DNA from: Solirubrobacterales bacterium
Lineage (GTDB): Bacteria; Actinomycetota; Thermoleophilia; Solirubrobacterales; 70-9
NCBI GenBank assembly: GCA_030152805.1
Contig: JASLIG010000020.1
Coordinates: forward strand, 1-64,000
Direction: 5' to 3'
DNA: 64,000 nucleotides
Shown here: in pieces, positions 40,369 to 48,632 of the stretch
Layout: the number at the start of each line of letters is the position of its first letter
Position numbering within the stretch: the first letter of the stretch is position 1
Position numbers and translations under genes: made by a program
Notes under the pieces: model-generated
The model's input: only the letters and a program-made list of their open reading frames with translations
What the model was told of the DNA's origin: nothing
Database searches by the model: none

Positions 40369-42662
40369 CGTTGCGAACCCGCCCTGGCATGACGCCCCTC
40401 CTGCTTGTGACCGCCGCGGCTGCGGTGCCCGCGGTGCCGGTGGTGTTTGCGGTGGTGCCTGCTTTTCGATTTCGGCTTGAAGATGCGCAGTTTCGGGTTG
40501 CCCGAACTGGGGATGAGGGTTCCCGGCGTCGGGTCGTCGGGTTCTCCGGGCAGGGGCTGGCAGTTGTCCGCAACGCATATGATCCCTTCGTCGATCGGGA
40601 AGCCCCCTCCCGCACGGGCGTCGTAGAGGTCGATCGAGCCGAGATCGACCTTGGCCAGCAGCGGCTTGTCGGTGACGAAGTAGACGTCGGTGCCGTCGGC
40701 CGAGGCGTCGATCAGCCTCGCTGCGGTCGACCGGTCACCCGAGATCGCCGTAGCGCAACCGAACGGCCGCGCGCAGCCCCCGGCCCCCTGCGCCTGCCAC
40801 TCGAAGATCCGCGAGCCCGTGCTCCCGCCTCCCGTCGTTTCCTCGCGTTCGAAGAAGAGGCGCAGCCCGTCGGCGCTGAGGACGCGGGGCCTGTAGGCGA
40901 GGGTGCTCCCGTTGACCTGGGTCCCCGCCAGCGCCGCTGGGCCCAGCGGGCGTTCTCCATTGCGCTTGCAGGAGGCGCAGACGAGCTTCGCTTCTCCGCC
41001 GCCCACCGGCGGCCCGTACACGTAGGCCTCGGCATCCGGCAGGTGCGTGTTCGCGTCGATGTTGTCGAATTTGGTCAGCGGCAGCTCCGAGAGGAAGGCG
41101 AGGTAGCTTCCGTCGGGGCTCACCCGTGCCGTCGCTGTTGCGGGGGGGTAGTCGCTTTCGAGCGCCGCGTCGCCGCCCTCGGCGATGGTCGCGATCGTGC
41201 CACCTCGCCAGAGCTCGAGCCCGTCGGCATCCTGGAAGTACACCGACCCGCCATCGGCCGAGGCGCCGAGCATCCCCACGACGCCGCCTGACGGAGTCAG
41301 ATCGCTGAGCGCTTCCGTTGCGGCGGTGAAGCGATAGAGGTGACCTCCCTTGATGAGGAAGGCGATGGCGCCGTCGGGCGTGGCGGTCTGGAACTGGCCA
41401 CCGCCACCGACGCCTTCGTCGACCCAAACGGTCGCGCCCCCCTGGCGGAGGTAGAGGTTTCCGCCATCGCTCCAGTAGATGCTGGAGCCGTCGGCGGAGA
41501 CCGCTCCGAGCGGTGCGGCAATCGCAGCATCCGGGGTCGTGACGCTGTCTCCGGGCAGCAGGTTGACCGCCCTCAGGCCAGCCGTCGCGGACCAGTCGTA
41601 GAGGTTGGTCGCGGTCGGATCGCATTTGCCGGCCCCGGCCGGCACCTCGACCGCATCGGCGCTGAGCTTGGCGCAGCTGGAGAGCACCACGTGGGAGAGG
41701 TCGGGCGTGGCCGCGGCGAAGCCGACCTCGAAGTTGACGGGGGTCACCGCACTGTGCGCCACGTCCGCAGAGCCGAGCAGCGAGGCGAAGTGACCGTTGG
41801 CGTCGTTACGCAGGTAGTAGGCCATGTAGCCCGCCGGCGCGCCGCTCCCCGGCAGCGGCGGGTTTGGCACCGGGCAGCCGACGAGTCCGCCACGACAGGC
41901 GAGGCCGCCGAAGAGCAGGGCGCTCGAGAGGTCTTCCGAGAAGACGCGGTAGGGCGCCCCGTCGGGCGAGTCGCCGTAGGCGGCGGATTCGAGCGGCGCC
42001 GAGACGTTTTCGGTGACCCAACCGGACGGGGTGCGCCGGGAGACGTACTGGCTCGACGGCGGTGCGCCGGCCCCTGCACCGAACGAACTGCTCGAGCTGT
42101 AGGTGACCACCCCCGTCGCCCCGGCCTGGAAATCGCCGCCGCCGAACAGCTCTCCGGGGGCGGCTATGTCGCCGCCGTTCTTGTCGACCGGCGAGACCAT
42201 CTCCCAGACGCGGCCGTCGGGCAACTGGGACGAATTTTCTCCTTCCGTTACGAAGACGTGCTCGAGCGCTTCGCCACCGATCGTCGTCCCTTCGGAATCG
42301 AAGGCGACCGGGCGGTAGTGGTAGACGGTGAACGGGACGAGGGAGCCGCTGATCGTCCGGCTGACTTTCGCCACGCCGTTGGATTCGGTCCCCCCCTGCG
42401 AGGTTTTGGCAGCGCCCGCGAACCGGTTGCCGACCGGGTTCGCCTGGTAGGCGGCGTCGGTTATGTATTCGAAGTAGTAGTTGGCGTGTTTGCCGTTGAG
42501 GGCGAGCTGCATGAAGAGCGTGGCGCCCGTCGTGCTGATTCCTTCAGCCCACGATTCCTCGATCGGCGGTCCGGCGGCTGCCGCACCCGACGGCACCGCG
42601 AGCAGGGCAGCGCAGGCAAGTACCCCCGCGGCTGCCGACATGGTCTCCCTGACCCAAGCCAC
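40365..42662 (-). CDS. Secreted TolB/WD40-like propeller protein with His/Arg-rich tail
   Basis: 765 residues: signal peptide (about 8-30), an Ig/fibronectin-like N-terminal region (TTGATLFMQLALN...YHYRPVAF), then propeller-type repeats marked by SADGSSIYWS, SADGGSVYFQD, SPDGSYLAFLSE and SADGLRLFFERE. The last 40 residues are extremely basic (SRHHRKHHRHRGHRSRGGHK), suggesting binding to anionic polymers or metals. The GTG is 6 bases after a TAGAAA box, the operon's leaderless start. Confidence 0.8.
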   Translation of the reverse strand: MAWVRETMSAAAGVLACAALLAVPSGAAAAGPPIEESWAEGISTTGATLFMQLALNGKHANYYFEYITDAAYQANPVGNRFAGAAKTSQGGTESNGVAKVSRTISGSLVPFTVYHYRPVAFDSEGTTIGGEALEHVFVTEGENSSQLPDGRVWEMVSPVDKNGGDIAAPGELFGGGDFQAGATGVVTYSSSSSFGAGAGAPPSSQYVSRRTPSGWVTENVSAPLESAAYGDSPDGAPYRVFSEDLSSALLFGGLACRGGLVGCPVPNPPLPGSGAPAGYMAYYLRNDANGHFASLLGSADVAHSAVTPVNFEVGFAAATPDLSHVVLSSCAKLSADAVEVPAGAGKCDPTATNLYDWSATAGLRAVNLLPGDSVTTPDAAIAAPLGAVSADGSSIYWSDGGNLYLRQGGATVWVDEGVGGGGQFQTATPDGAIAFLIKGGHLYRFTAATEALSDLTPSGGVVGMLGASADGGSVYFQDADGLELWRGGTIATIAEGGDAALESDYPPATATARVSPDGSYLAFLSELPLTKFDNIDANTHLPDAEAYVYGPPVGGGEAKLVCASCKRNGERPLGPAALAGTQVNGSTLAYRPRVLSADGLRLFFEREETTGGGSTGSRIFEWQAQGAGGCARPFGCATAISGDRSTAARLIDASADGTDVYFVTDKPLLAKVDLGSIDLYDARAGGGFPIDEGIICVADNCQPLPGEPDDPTPGTLIPSSGNPKLRIFKPKSKSRHHRKHHRHRGHRSRGGHKQEGRHARAGSQR

Positions 42663-42697
42663 CGTACATTTCTACGGTACGGACAGGGTTTTCGCAA
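42662..42697 (-). promoter_or_regulatory. Promoter and palindromic operator of the secreted-protein operon
   Basis: -35 TTGCGA (42692-42697), 17-bp spacer, -10 TAGAAA (42669-42674), leaderless GTG at 42662. A palindrome CCGTAC-N9-GTACGG (42662-42682) covers the -10, a position suited to repression. Confidence 0.6.
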
Positions 42698-42714
42698 GAT
42701 ATGCTCAGGTCTTC

Positions 42715-44535
42715 TTAAGCTTGCGCCAACGCCAGGGCGCGCTCCGCAGCCACGACCACATGCGCGGCGTCGATGCCGGCGGCGGCGAGCAGCGCCTCGG
42801 GCGGGCCGCTGCCGGGACGCTCGCTGACCGCCAGCCGGGTCAGCTTGGTGCCGATCCCGTTCTCGGCCAGGACCCCGGCCACGGTCTCGCCGATGCCGCC
42901 CTCGGCCCAGTGGTCCTCGACCGTGATCAGTGCCTGCGTCTCGCTCGCCGCCAGGAGCAGTGCCTCGGCGTCGACCGGCTTGACCGAGTAGAGGTCGATC
43001 ACGCGGGCGGCGATTCCCTTCTCGGCCAGCGCGTCGGCGGCGGTCAGACATTCGTGCAGGGTGATGCCGGCGCCGATCAGGGTTATCGCGTCCTCGTCGC
43101 TGGAGCGAACCGTGTGGCTGCCGCCGATTTCGAACGCCTGCTCGGGCGGGTAGATGACCGGCGTCTTTTCCCGCGTCGTGCGCATGTAGCTGACGCCGCG
43201 GTGCTCGCGCATCAGGTCGAGCAGGGCAACGGTCTGGTTCGGATCGGACGGGTAGAGGACGATGCTGCCGAGCACGGCGCGCAGCGAGGCGATGTCCTCC
43301 AGGGCCATCTGCGAGGGTCCGTCCGGGCCGATCGAGACGCCGACGTGCGAGCCGCAGAGCTTCAGGTCGGCGTCGGAGATCGCCCCCATGCGGACGAAGT
43401 CGTAGGCGCGGCTGAGGAACGCGCCGAAGGAGGAGGCGAAGGGCTTCCAGCCGCGCGCCTGCATCCCCACCGCGGAGGCCACCATCTGCTGCTCGGCGAT
43501 GTACATCTCGAAGAAGCGGTCCGGGTGGGCAGCGGCAAAGCGCTCCGCGTAGGTCGAGTTGCCGACCTCGCCGTCGAGCGCCACGACCCGCTCGTCGATC
43601 GAGCCGAGCCAAGCCAGGGCGTCGCCGTAGGCGCCACGGGTGGCGACCTTCTCGCCGAGCTCGTAGCTGGGCCGCTCGACGGGCGCCCGCTCGATCTCGA
43701 ACGGCTGCGCCTCCCCCGGCGCCTGCACCTCGACGCTGACCTCGCGGATGCCGCCCAGCTCCTCGATCGCCGCCTCGGGATCGGCGAGCGGCTTGCCGTG
43801 CCAGTTCGGTTGGTCCTCGACGGCGGAGACGCCGGACCCCTTCTTGGTGCGGGCGAAGATCACCGCTGGCCGCTCGGCCGCGAGGGCGGACGCGTAGGCC
43901 GCGTCGATTGCCCCGAGGTCGTGCCCGTCGATCTCCTGAACGTGCCAGTCGCAGGCGGCGGCGCGGGCGGCCAGCTTCGAGGTGTCCCACTCGTGCATGG
44001 TCGGGCCGCGCTGGCCGAGGCGGTTGACGTCGACGACGGCGATCAGGTTGCGCAGGCCCGCGTAGCCGGCGTGCTCGAAGGCCTCCCACATCGAGCCCTC
44101 GGCGAGCTCGGAGTCCCCGCAGAGGACCCAGGTGCGGAAATCGGCCCGCTCGAGCTTGGCGCCGGCGAGCGCGATGCCGACCGCGATCGGCAGTCCCTGG
44201 CCAAGCGAACCGGTGGCGACGTCGACCCAGGGAAGTTCCGGCGTCGGGTGGCCCTGCAAGCGCGAGCCGAATTCGCGGAAGGTGAGCAGCTCCTCGTCGT
44301 CGATCGCTCCCGCAGCCTTGTAGAGCGCGTAGAGCAGCGGCGAGGCGTGGCCCTTGGAGAAGACCAGGTGGTCGTTGGCCCTGTTCTCCGGGGCCGAGAA
44401 GTCGTAGTGCAGGTACTTGCTGAAAAGGACCGCCATCAGGTCGGCGGCGGACATCCCCGAAGTCGGGTGCCCGGAGCCAGCGGCGGCGCTGGCGCGGACC
44501 GCATCGACGCGCAGTTGCTGGGCGAGCTCCTTCAC
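42715..44535 (-). CDS. tkt: Transketolase, single chain
   Basis: 606 residues carrying both halves: thiamine-diphosphate motif GDSELAEGSMWEAFEHAG, SKGHASPLLYALY, catalytic Glu region in MYIAEQQMVASAVG, and a C-terminal transketolase domain. Pentose-phosphate and Calvin-type sugar rearrangements. The GTG is fixed by TATTGT 7 bases upstream. It follows nadA with a short gap but has its own promoter. Confidence 0.94.
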   Translation of the reverse strand: MKELAQQLRVDAVRASAAAGSGHPTSGMSAADLMAVLFSKYLHYDFSAPENRANDHLVFSKGHASPLLYALYKAAGAIDDEELLTFREFGSRLQGHPTPELPWVDVATGSLGQGLPIAVGIALAGAKLERADFRTWVLCGDSELAEGSMWEAFEHAGYAGLRNLIAVVDVNRLGQRGPTMHEWDTSKLAARAAACDWHVQEIDGHDLGAIDAAYASALAAERPAVIFARTKKGSGVSAVEDQPNWHGKPLADPEAAIEELGGIREVSVEVQAPGEAQPFEIERAPVERPSYELGEKVATRGAYGDALAWLGSIDERVVALDGEVGNSTYAERFAAAHPDRFFEMYIAEQQMVASAVGMQARGWKPFASSFGAFLSRAYDFVRMGAISDADLKLCGSHVGVSIGPDGPSQMALEDIASLRAVLGSIVLYPSDPNQTVALLDLMREHRGVSYMRTTREKTPVIYPPEQAFEIGGSHTVRSSDEDAITLIGAGITLHECLTAADALAEKGIAARVIDLYSVKPVDAEALLLAASETQALITVEDHWAEGGIGETVAGVLAENGIGTKLTRLAVSERPGSGPPEALLAAAGIDAAHVVVAAERALALAQA

Positions 44536-44542
44536 GGATCGG

Positions 44543-44548
44543 ACAATA
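44543..44548 (-). promoter_or_regulatory. -10 box of leaderless promoter for tkt
   Basis: TATTGT on the minus strand ends 7 bases before the GTG at 44535. Confidence 0.5.
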
Positions 44549-44555
44549 TCTAGCG

Positions 44556-45587
44556 CTAGCCGATCGCGACCATGCGCTCGATCGGCAGCTTCGCCCGTTC
44601 GGCGATCGCGGCCGGCACGCTGACCTCGAACTTCATATCGCGCAGGCTGTCGCGCAGCTTCGGCAGCGTGATCATCTTCATGTACCTGCAGAAGGCCATC
44701 CGGTTGGCCTCGATCAGGTTGGCCCGTGGGGCCGCCTGCTGCAACGGGTAGAGCATGCCGTTCTCGGTGGCGACGATGAAGCTGCCGTCGGGGTGCGCTT
44801 CGACGTGCTCGAGCATCCCCGAGGTGGAGAGCATGTGGACGCCCTCGGGCTCGACGTCGCCGGCGGCGACGTACTCCATCGCCTGGGTCGCACAACCGCA
44901 CTCGGGGTGGATCAGGAACTCGGCCTCAGGGTGCTCGGCGCGGGTCTGGGCGATGTCGCCGGGGCGGATGCCGGCGTGCACGTGGCACTCGCCGTCCCAG
45001 ATGTGGAAGCGGGCGCGGCGCTCGGGATCCTCCTGGATCCCGGTCTCGCGCTCGACGAAGGCGCCCAGCCACATGTCGGGGCCGAAGAGAATCTCGGTGT
45101 CCGGCCCGTGCTCGGCCCAGATGTGCTCGACCACTTTGACCGCGTTGGAGGAGGTGCAGCAGTAGTCGGTCTCGGCCTTCACCTCGGCCGAGGTGTTGAC
45201 GTACATGACCACCAGCGCGCCGGGATGCTGGGCCTTCCAAGCGCGTAGCTGATCGGCGTCGATCGAATCGGCGAGCGAGCAGCCGGCGTTGAGATCGGGG
45301 ATCAGCACCGTCTTCTCCGGCGAGAGGATCGAGGCGGTCTCGGCCATGAAATGGACACCGCAGAAGGCGATCGCGTCGGCGTCGGTGGCGGCGGCCTCGC
45401 GCGAGAGGCCGAGCGAGTCGCCCATATGGTCGGCGACGTCCTGGACCTCGGGGAGCTGGTAGTTGTGGGCGAGGATCACCGCGTTGCGCTCGGCGGCGAG
45501 CGCCCGCACCTCCTCGCTGAGGGCAGCGATCGCTTCGGGCGAGAGAGCGTCCGGTGAAATGGGTTGGATCGTCGGGAGCTCCTGCAC
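44556..45587 (-). CDS. nadA: Quinolinate synthase NadA
   Basis: Condenses iminoaspartate with dihydroxyacetone phosphate to quinolinate using a 4Fe-4S cluster. 343 residues; cluster cysteines are in FCGVHFMAE, DYCCTSSNA and HPECGCATQ; substrate motif ILAHNYQLPEVQDVAD. The GTG at 45587 has AGGAAGGG in front. A 70-base leader separates it from a TAGACT box at 45659-45664. nadC is 1 kb upstream, but nadB is not in the window. Confidence 0.96.
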   Translation of the reverse strand: MQELPTIQPISPDALSPEAIAALSEEVRALAAERNAVILAHNYQLPEVQDVADHMGDSLGLSREAAATDADAIAFCGVHFMAETASILSPEKTVLIPDLNAGCSLADSIDADQLRAWKAQHPGALVVMYVNTSAEVKAETDYCCTSSNAVKVVEHIWAEHGPDTEILFGPDMWLGAFVERETGIQEDPERRARFHIWDGECHVHAGIRPGDIAQTRAEHPEAEFLIHPECGCATQAMEYVAAGDVEPEGVHMLSTSGMLEHVEAHPDGSFIVATENGMLYPLQQAAPRANLIEANRMAFCRYMKMITLPKLRDSLRDMKFEVSVPAAIAERAKLPIERMVAIG

Positions 45588-45681
45588 GAGCCCTTCCTTT
45601 CCTGATGTTCGCTGGCCCGGCATCGCTGCCTTGCAACCAGTCGAATGAACGTGGAACAAGTCTAAGCGATTGGCCTCTCGG

Positions 45682-45704
45682 CCCGCGGGTATGCCACCCG
45701 CGGG
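45682..45704. repeat. 9-bp hairpin between nadA and the glycosylase gene
   Basis: CCCGCGGGT / ACCCGCGGG around ATGCC, in the divergent promoter gap; operator or repeat. Confidence 0.4.
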
Positions 45705-45730
45705 AGGAGCGGAAACGGCAGACTTGGTCC

Positions 45731-46576
45731 ATGCCCGAGTTGCCTGAGGTTGAGATCACGGCGAGGAGGCTGAACACCGCGCTGTCGGGAGCTTCTGTCG
45801 AATCGGCGGTTGCGCCGGGGATGAACGTGATGAAGACCTTTGAGCCGCCCTTGGAGGAACTGGCGGGTTCCAAGGTCAGTGGCGTAAGAAGGGTCGGGAA
45901 GATGCCGGTGGTTGAGTTCGGGGATCTCTCATTGCTCATTCACCTGATGTCGGCGGGGCGGCTGCGGCTGTTCGAGAAGCGGGCTTCATTGAAAGACCGG
46001 GCCTCCCGCGTGCTCGTCAGGCTGGAGGGCGGGCGGGAGCTGCGGCTGCGGGAGTTCGGGACGAAGCAGCGGGCCTGGGCGAAGCTGCTTGCGAGCGATG
46101 CGGTCGAGGAGGACGAGGCGGTTGCCAGGCTGGGCCCGGAAGCCTGGCCGGCGCCGTCGCTGGAGGAGTTCGCGCCGCTGATCGACCAGCCGCGGCACCT
46201 GCACCCGCTGTTGCGACACCAGGGCGACATCGCCGGGATCGGCCGCTCCTGGGTCGACGAGATCCTCTGGGAGGCACGGCTCTCGCCCTTCAAGAAGGGC
46301 TCGGAGCTGGATGAAGAGGAGGTCGAGCGGCTACACGTCGCGCTGCACGTACTGGGCGATGCAATCGACCACTACGAGAAAACGATCGGCGAGCAGCTAC
46401 CGGACAAGGTGCCGATGCCCCTACAGGTCCACAAGCGCGAGGGCCAGCCATGCCCCCGCTGCGGCACCCCCATCGAGGCGGTCTTCTTCTCCGAGCACCA
46501 GACCAACTATTGCCCGAAAGAGCAGACGGGCGGTCGTGTGCTCAAGGACCGCCGCCTCTCCCGGCTGTTGAAGTAG
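45731..46576 (+). CDS. Fpg/Nei-family DNA glycosylase
   Basis: 281 residues, base-excision repair of oxidised bases. The mature N-terminus PELPEVE has the catalytic Pro1 and Glu2; the helix-two-turn-helix region (GDIAGIGRSWVDEILWEARLSP) and a C-terminal zinc finger follow. The finger has CPRCG and YCP but the fourth ligand is Glu (YCPKE) where Cys is usual. ATG start set by the PELPEVE motif. Whether it acts as Fpg or Nei cannot be told. Confidence 0.9.
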   Translation: MPELPEVEITARRLNTALSGASVESAVAPGMNVMKTFEPPLEELAGSKVSGVRRVGKMPVVEFGDLSLLIHLMSAGRLRLFEKRASLKDRASRVLVRLEGGRELRLREFGTKQRAWAKLLASDAVEEDEAVARLGPEAWPAPSLEEFAPLIDQPRHLHPLLRHQGDIAGIGRSWVDEILWEARLSPFKKGSELDEEEVERLHVALHVLGDAIDHYEKTIGEQLPDKVPMPLQVHKREGQPCPRCGTPIEAVFFSEHQTNYCPKEQTGGRVLKDRRLSRLLK

Positions 46577-46584
46577 GCGGGCGG

Positions 46585-47436
46585 CTAGGCGAGCTCGATC
46601 AACATGCTGAAGTCGAGCGTCGGAGCTGAGTGGGTGAGGGCGCCAACCGAGATGAAGTCGACACCGGATTCGGCAATCGTGCGCACGGTGTCGAGGCTGA
46701 CGCCACCGGAGGCCTCCAGGGACGGGCCTCCCCCGCGCCTGCTGGCGTTGCCGTCGCGCAGCCCCACCGCTTTGCGCAGCGTGCCGGCGTCCATGTTGTC
46801 GAGCAGCAGCACGTCAGCGCCGGTGCCCAGCGCGTAGGCGACCTCGTCGAGGTTGCGGCACTCGACCTCGACCGCCAGCTCTGGCTGCTTGCTGCGAGCG
46901 GCATGCACCGCCCTGGCGAGGCTGCCGGCGAGGGCGATGTGGTTCTCCTTGATCAGGATCGCGTCGTGGAGACCCATGCGGTGATTGCGCCCACCCCCGG
47001 CTCGCACCGCCGCCTTCTCCAGCTCGCGCAGGCCGGGCGTCGTCTTGCGCGTGTCGAGGATCGTCGCTCCCGTTCCCGCTACCGCCTCGACGAAGCGCGC
47101 GGTCAGCGTCGCGATGCCGGAGAGATGGCCGAGGAAGTTGAGCCCCGTCCGCTCCGCCGCGAGCAACCCCCTGGCGGACCCGCTCGCGAACAGCACCTCC
47201 GCCGGCACCCCGTCGCGCCACTGCGCCTCGACGACGAGGTTGTCGACGTCCTCCACCCCACACTGCCGCATCGTCTCCGCAACCACCTCGAGCCCGTAGA
47301 CGACGCCCGCCTGCTTCTGCACGATCCGAGCGCGCCCCCGCGCCTCCTCAGGCACCGTAGCCTCAGCGGTCACGTCGCCAGCCCCGAGATCCTCGGCCAA
47401 AGCCCGCCCCACGACCCCCTGCAGAGACTCCGCCAT
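46585..47436 (-). CDS. nadC: Nicotinate-nucleotide pyrophosphorylase NadC
   Basis: 283 residues; converts quinolinate and PRPP to nicotinate mononucleotide. Motifs: AERTGLNFLGHLSGIAT, ILDTRKTTPGLR, GGGRNHRMGLHDAILIKENH and VEVECRNLDE. The ATG follows a TAGGCT box by 8 bases. It is separated from nadA by the convergent glycosylase gene. Confidence 0.96.
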   Translation of the reverse strand: MAESLQGVVGRALAEDLGAGDVTAEATVPEEARGRARIVQKQAGVVYGLEVVAETMRQCGVEDVDNLVVEAQWRDGVPAEVLFASGSARGLLAAERTGLNFLGHLSGIATLTARFVEAVAGTGATILDTRKTTPGLRELEKAAVRAGGGRNHRMGLHDAILIKENHIALAGSLARAVHAARSKQPELAVEVECRNLDEVAYALGTGADVLLLDNMDAGTLRKAVGLRDGNASRRGGGPSLEASGGVSLDTVRTIAESGVDFISVGALTHSAPTLDFSMLIELA

Positions 47437-47444
47437 CGCGCCCC

Positions 47445-47450
47445 AGCCTA
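47445..47450 (-). promoter_or_regulatory. -10 box for nadC
   Basis: TAGGCT on the minus strand, 8 bases before the ATG, leaving a leader of at most one or two bases. Confidence 0.4.
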
Positions 47451-47461
47451 GCCCAGCCAAG

Positions 47462-47502
47462 CGGTCGCATTTCCCGCCGCAATGCGGCGGGAAATGCGAC
47501 CG
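47462..47502. repeat. 20-bp perfect hairpin, first of a related pair
   Basis: Arms 47462-47481 and 47483-47502 are exact complements with a single central base. It lies between the divergent nadC and sigma-factor genes. Confidence 0.8.
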
Positions 47503-47531
47503 TGACGCAGATCTCGACTCCTTCAGCACCC

Positions 47532-47574
47532 GATGTCGCACTTGTCGCCGCTATGCGGCGACAAGTGCGACATC
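47532..47574. repeat. 20-bp perfect hairpin, second of a related pair
   Basis: Arms 47532-47551 and 47555-47574, loop TAT. It shares the frame GTCGCA-TT-GCCGC with the previous hairpin, and the differing positions change on both arms together, so pairing is conserved while sequence is not. Confidence 0.8.
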
Positions 47575-47619
47575 AAGTCGTCTCACGCTCCAGGGACGGG
47601 GGAGCGTTTAATCCCATAG

Positions 47620-48084
47620 GTGACCCCTTTGCCGCCGTTCCAGACATTGATCGACGAGCACGCCGCCGACGTGATGGGTGTCCTGCGCGGCGCCGTCGGC
47701 CGCAGCGATGCCGAGGACTGCTTTCAGGAGACCTTCCTCGCCGCCTTGCGCACCTACCCGAAGCTCGGCAATGCCGAGAACCTGCGCGGCTGGCTGCTGA
47801 CGATCGCCTACCGCAAGGCGATCGACCACCACCGGGCCAACGGTCGCAGGCCGCTGCCCGTCGCAGAGGTGGTGGAGGTCGCCGTCGAGGACCGAGCGCC
47901 CGCCGATGACGGCATCTGGAAGCTGGTCGGCGCCTTGCCGCCCAAGCAACGAGCCGCCGTCGCCCTGCGCTACGCCTGCGATCTGCCCCACGCCGAGATC
48001 GCCGCCGCGCTCGGCTGTTCCGAGGAGGCGGCGCGTCGCAGCCTGCACGAGGGAATCAAGCGACTGAGGAAGGAGCTGGCATGA
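47620..48084 (+). CDS. Sigma-70 family (ECF-like) RNA polymerase sigma factor
   Basis: 154 residues: region 2 (DAEDCFQETFLAALRTYP, LRGWLLTIAYRKAIDHHR) and region 4 (LPPKQRAAVALRYACDLPHAEIAAALGCSEEAARRSLHEGIKRLR). There is no adjacent anti-sigma factor. GTG start. It overlaps the alkyltransferase gene by ATGA, an unusual pairing suggesting control of alkylation repair. Confidence 0.9.
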   Translation: MTPLPPFQTLIDEHAADVMGVLRGAVGRSDAEDCFQETFLAALRTYPKLGNAENLRGWLLTIAYRKAIDHHRANGRRPLPVAEVVEVAVEDRAPADDGIWKLVGALPPKQRAAVALRYACDLPHAEIAAALGCSEEAARRSLHEGIKRLRKELA

Positions 48085-48632
48085 AGACCACCCTGCAGCG
48101 CTTCGCCGAACGAGCCGACGCCGAGGGCCTGCTCGACGTCGCCTACGCCAACGTCGACTCCCCCTTCGGGCCCCTGCTGCTGGCCGCCACCCCGCGCGGG
48201 TTGGTGCGGGTCAACCTGCCCACCTACGACCCCGCCGAAACGCTGGAGGAGCTCGCCGCCAAGGTGTCGCCCCGCGTGCTGGAGGCCCCAGCCAAGCTCG
48301 ACGGGGCGCGACGTGAGCTCGACCTCTACTTCGCCGGCAAGCTGACCGAGTTCGACCTGCCGATCGACTGGCGGCTGACCGACGGCTTTCGCGGCAAGGT
48401 GCAGCGGGCGATCAACCGCATCCCCTACGGACAGACCCGCACCTACACCGAGATGGCGCGCAGCGCCGGCAACGAGCGCGCCGTCCGCGCCGCCGGCACA
48501 GCATGCGGCTCCAACCCGATCCCGATCGTCGTTCCCTGCCACCGGGTGCTGCGTAGCGGCGGCGGCCTCGGCGGTTACGGCGGCGGCCTGCCGATGAAGG
48601 AGGCGCTGCTGAAGCTGGAGGGCGTGCTCTAG
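48081..48632 (+). CDS. ogt: Methylated-DNA-protein cysteine methyltransferase
   Basis: 183 residues; suicidal repair of O6-alkylguanine. Active-site VPCHRV near residue 153, followed by the GGYGGGLPMKEALLKLE tail; RTYTEMARSAG helix of the DNA-binding wing. Translationally coupled to the sigma factor; its stop overlaps the convergent hydrolase gene by 4 bases. Confidence 0.94.
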   Translation: MKTTLQRFAERADAEGLLDVAYANVDSPFGPLLLAATPRGLVRVNLPTYDPAETLEELAAKVSPRVLEAPAKLDGARRELDLYFAGKLTEFDLPIDWRLTDGFRGKVQRAINRIPYGQTRTYTEMARSAGNERAVRAAGTACGSNPIPIVVPCHRVLRSGGGLGGYGGGLPMKEALLKLEGVL

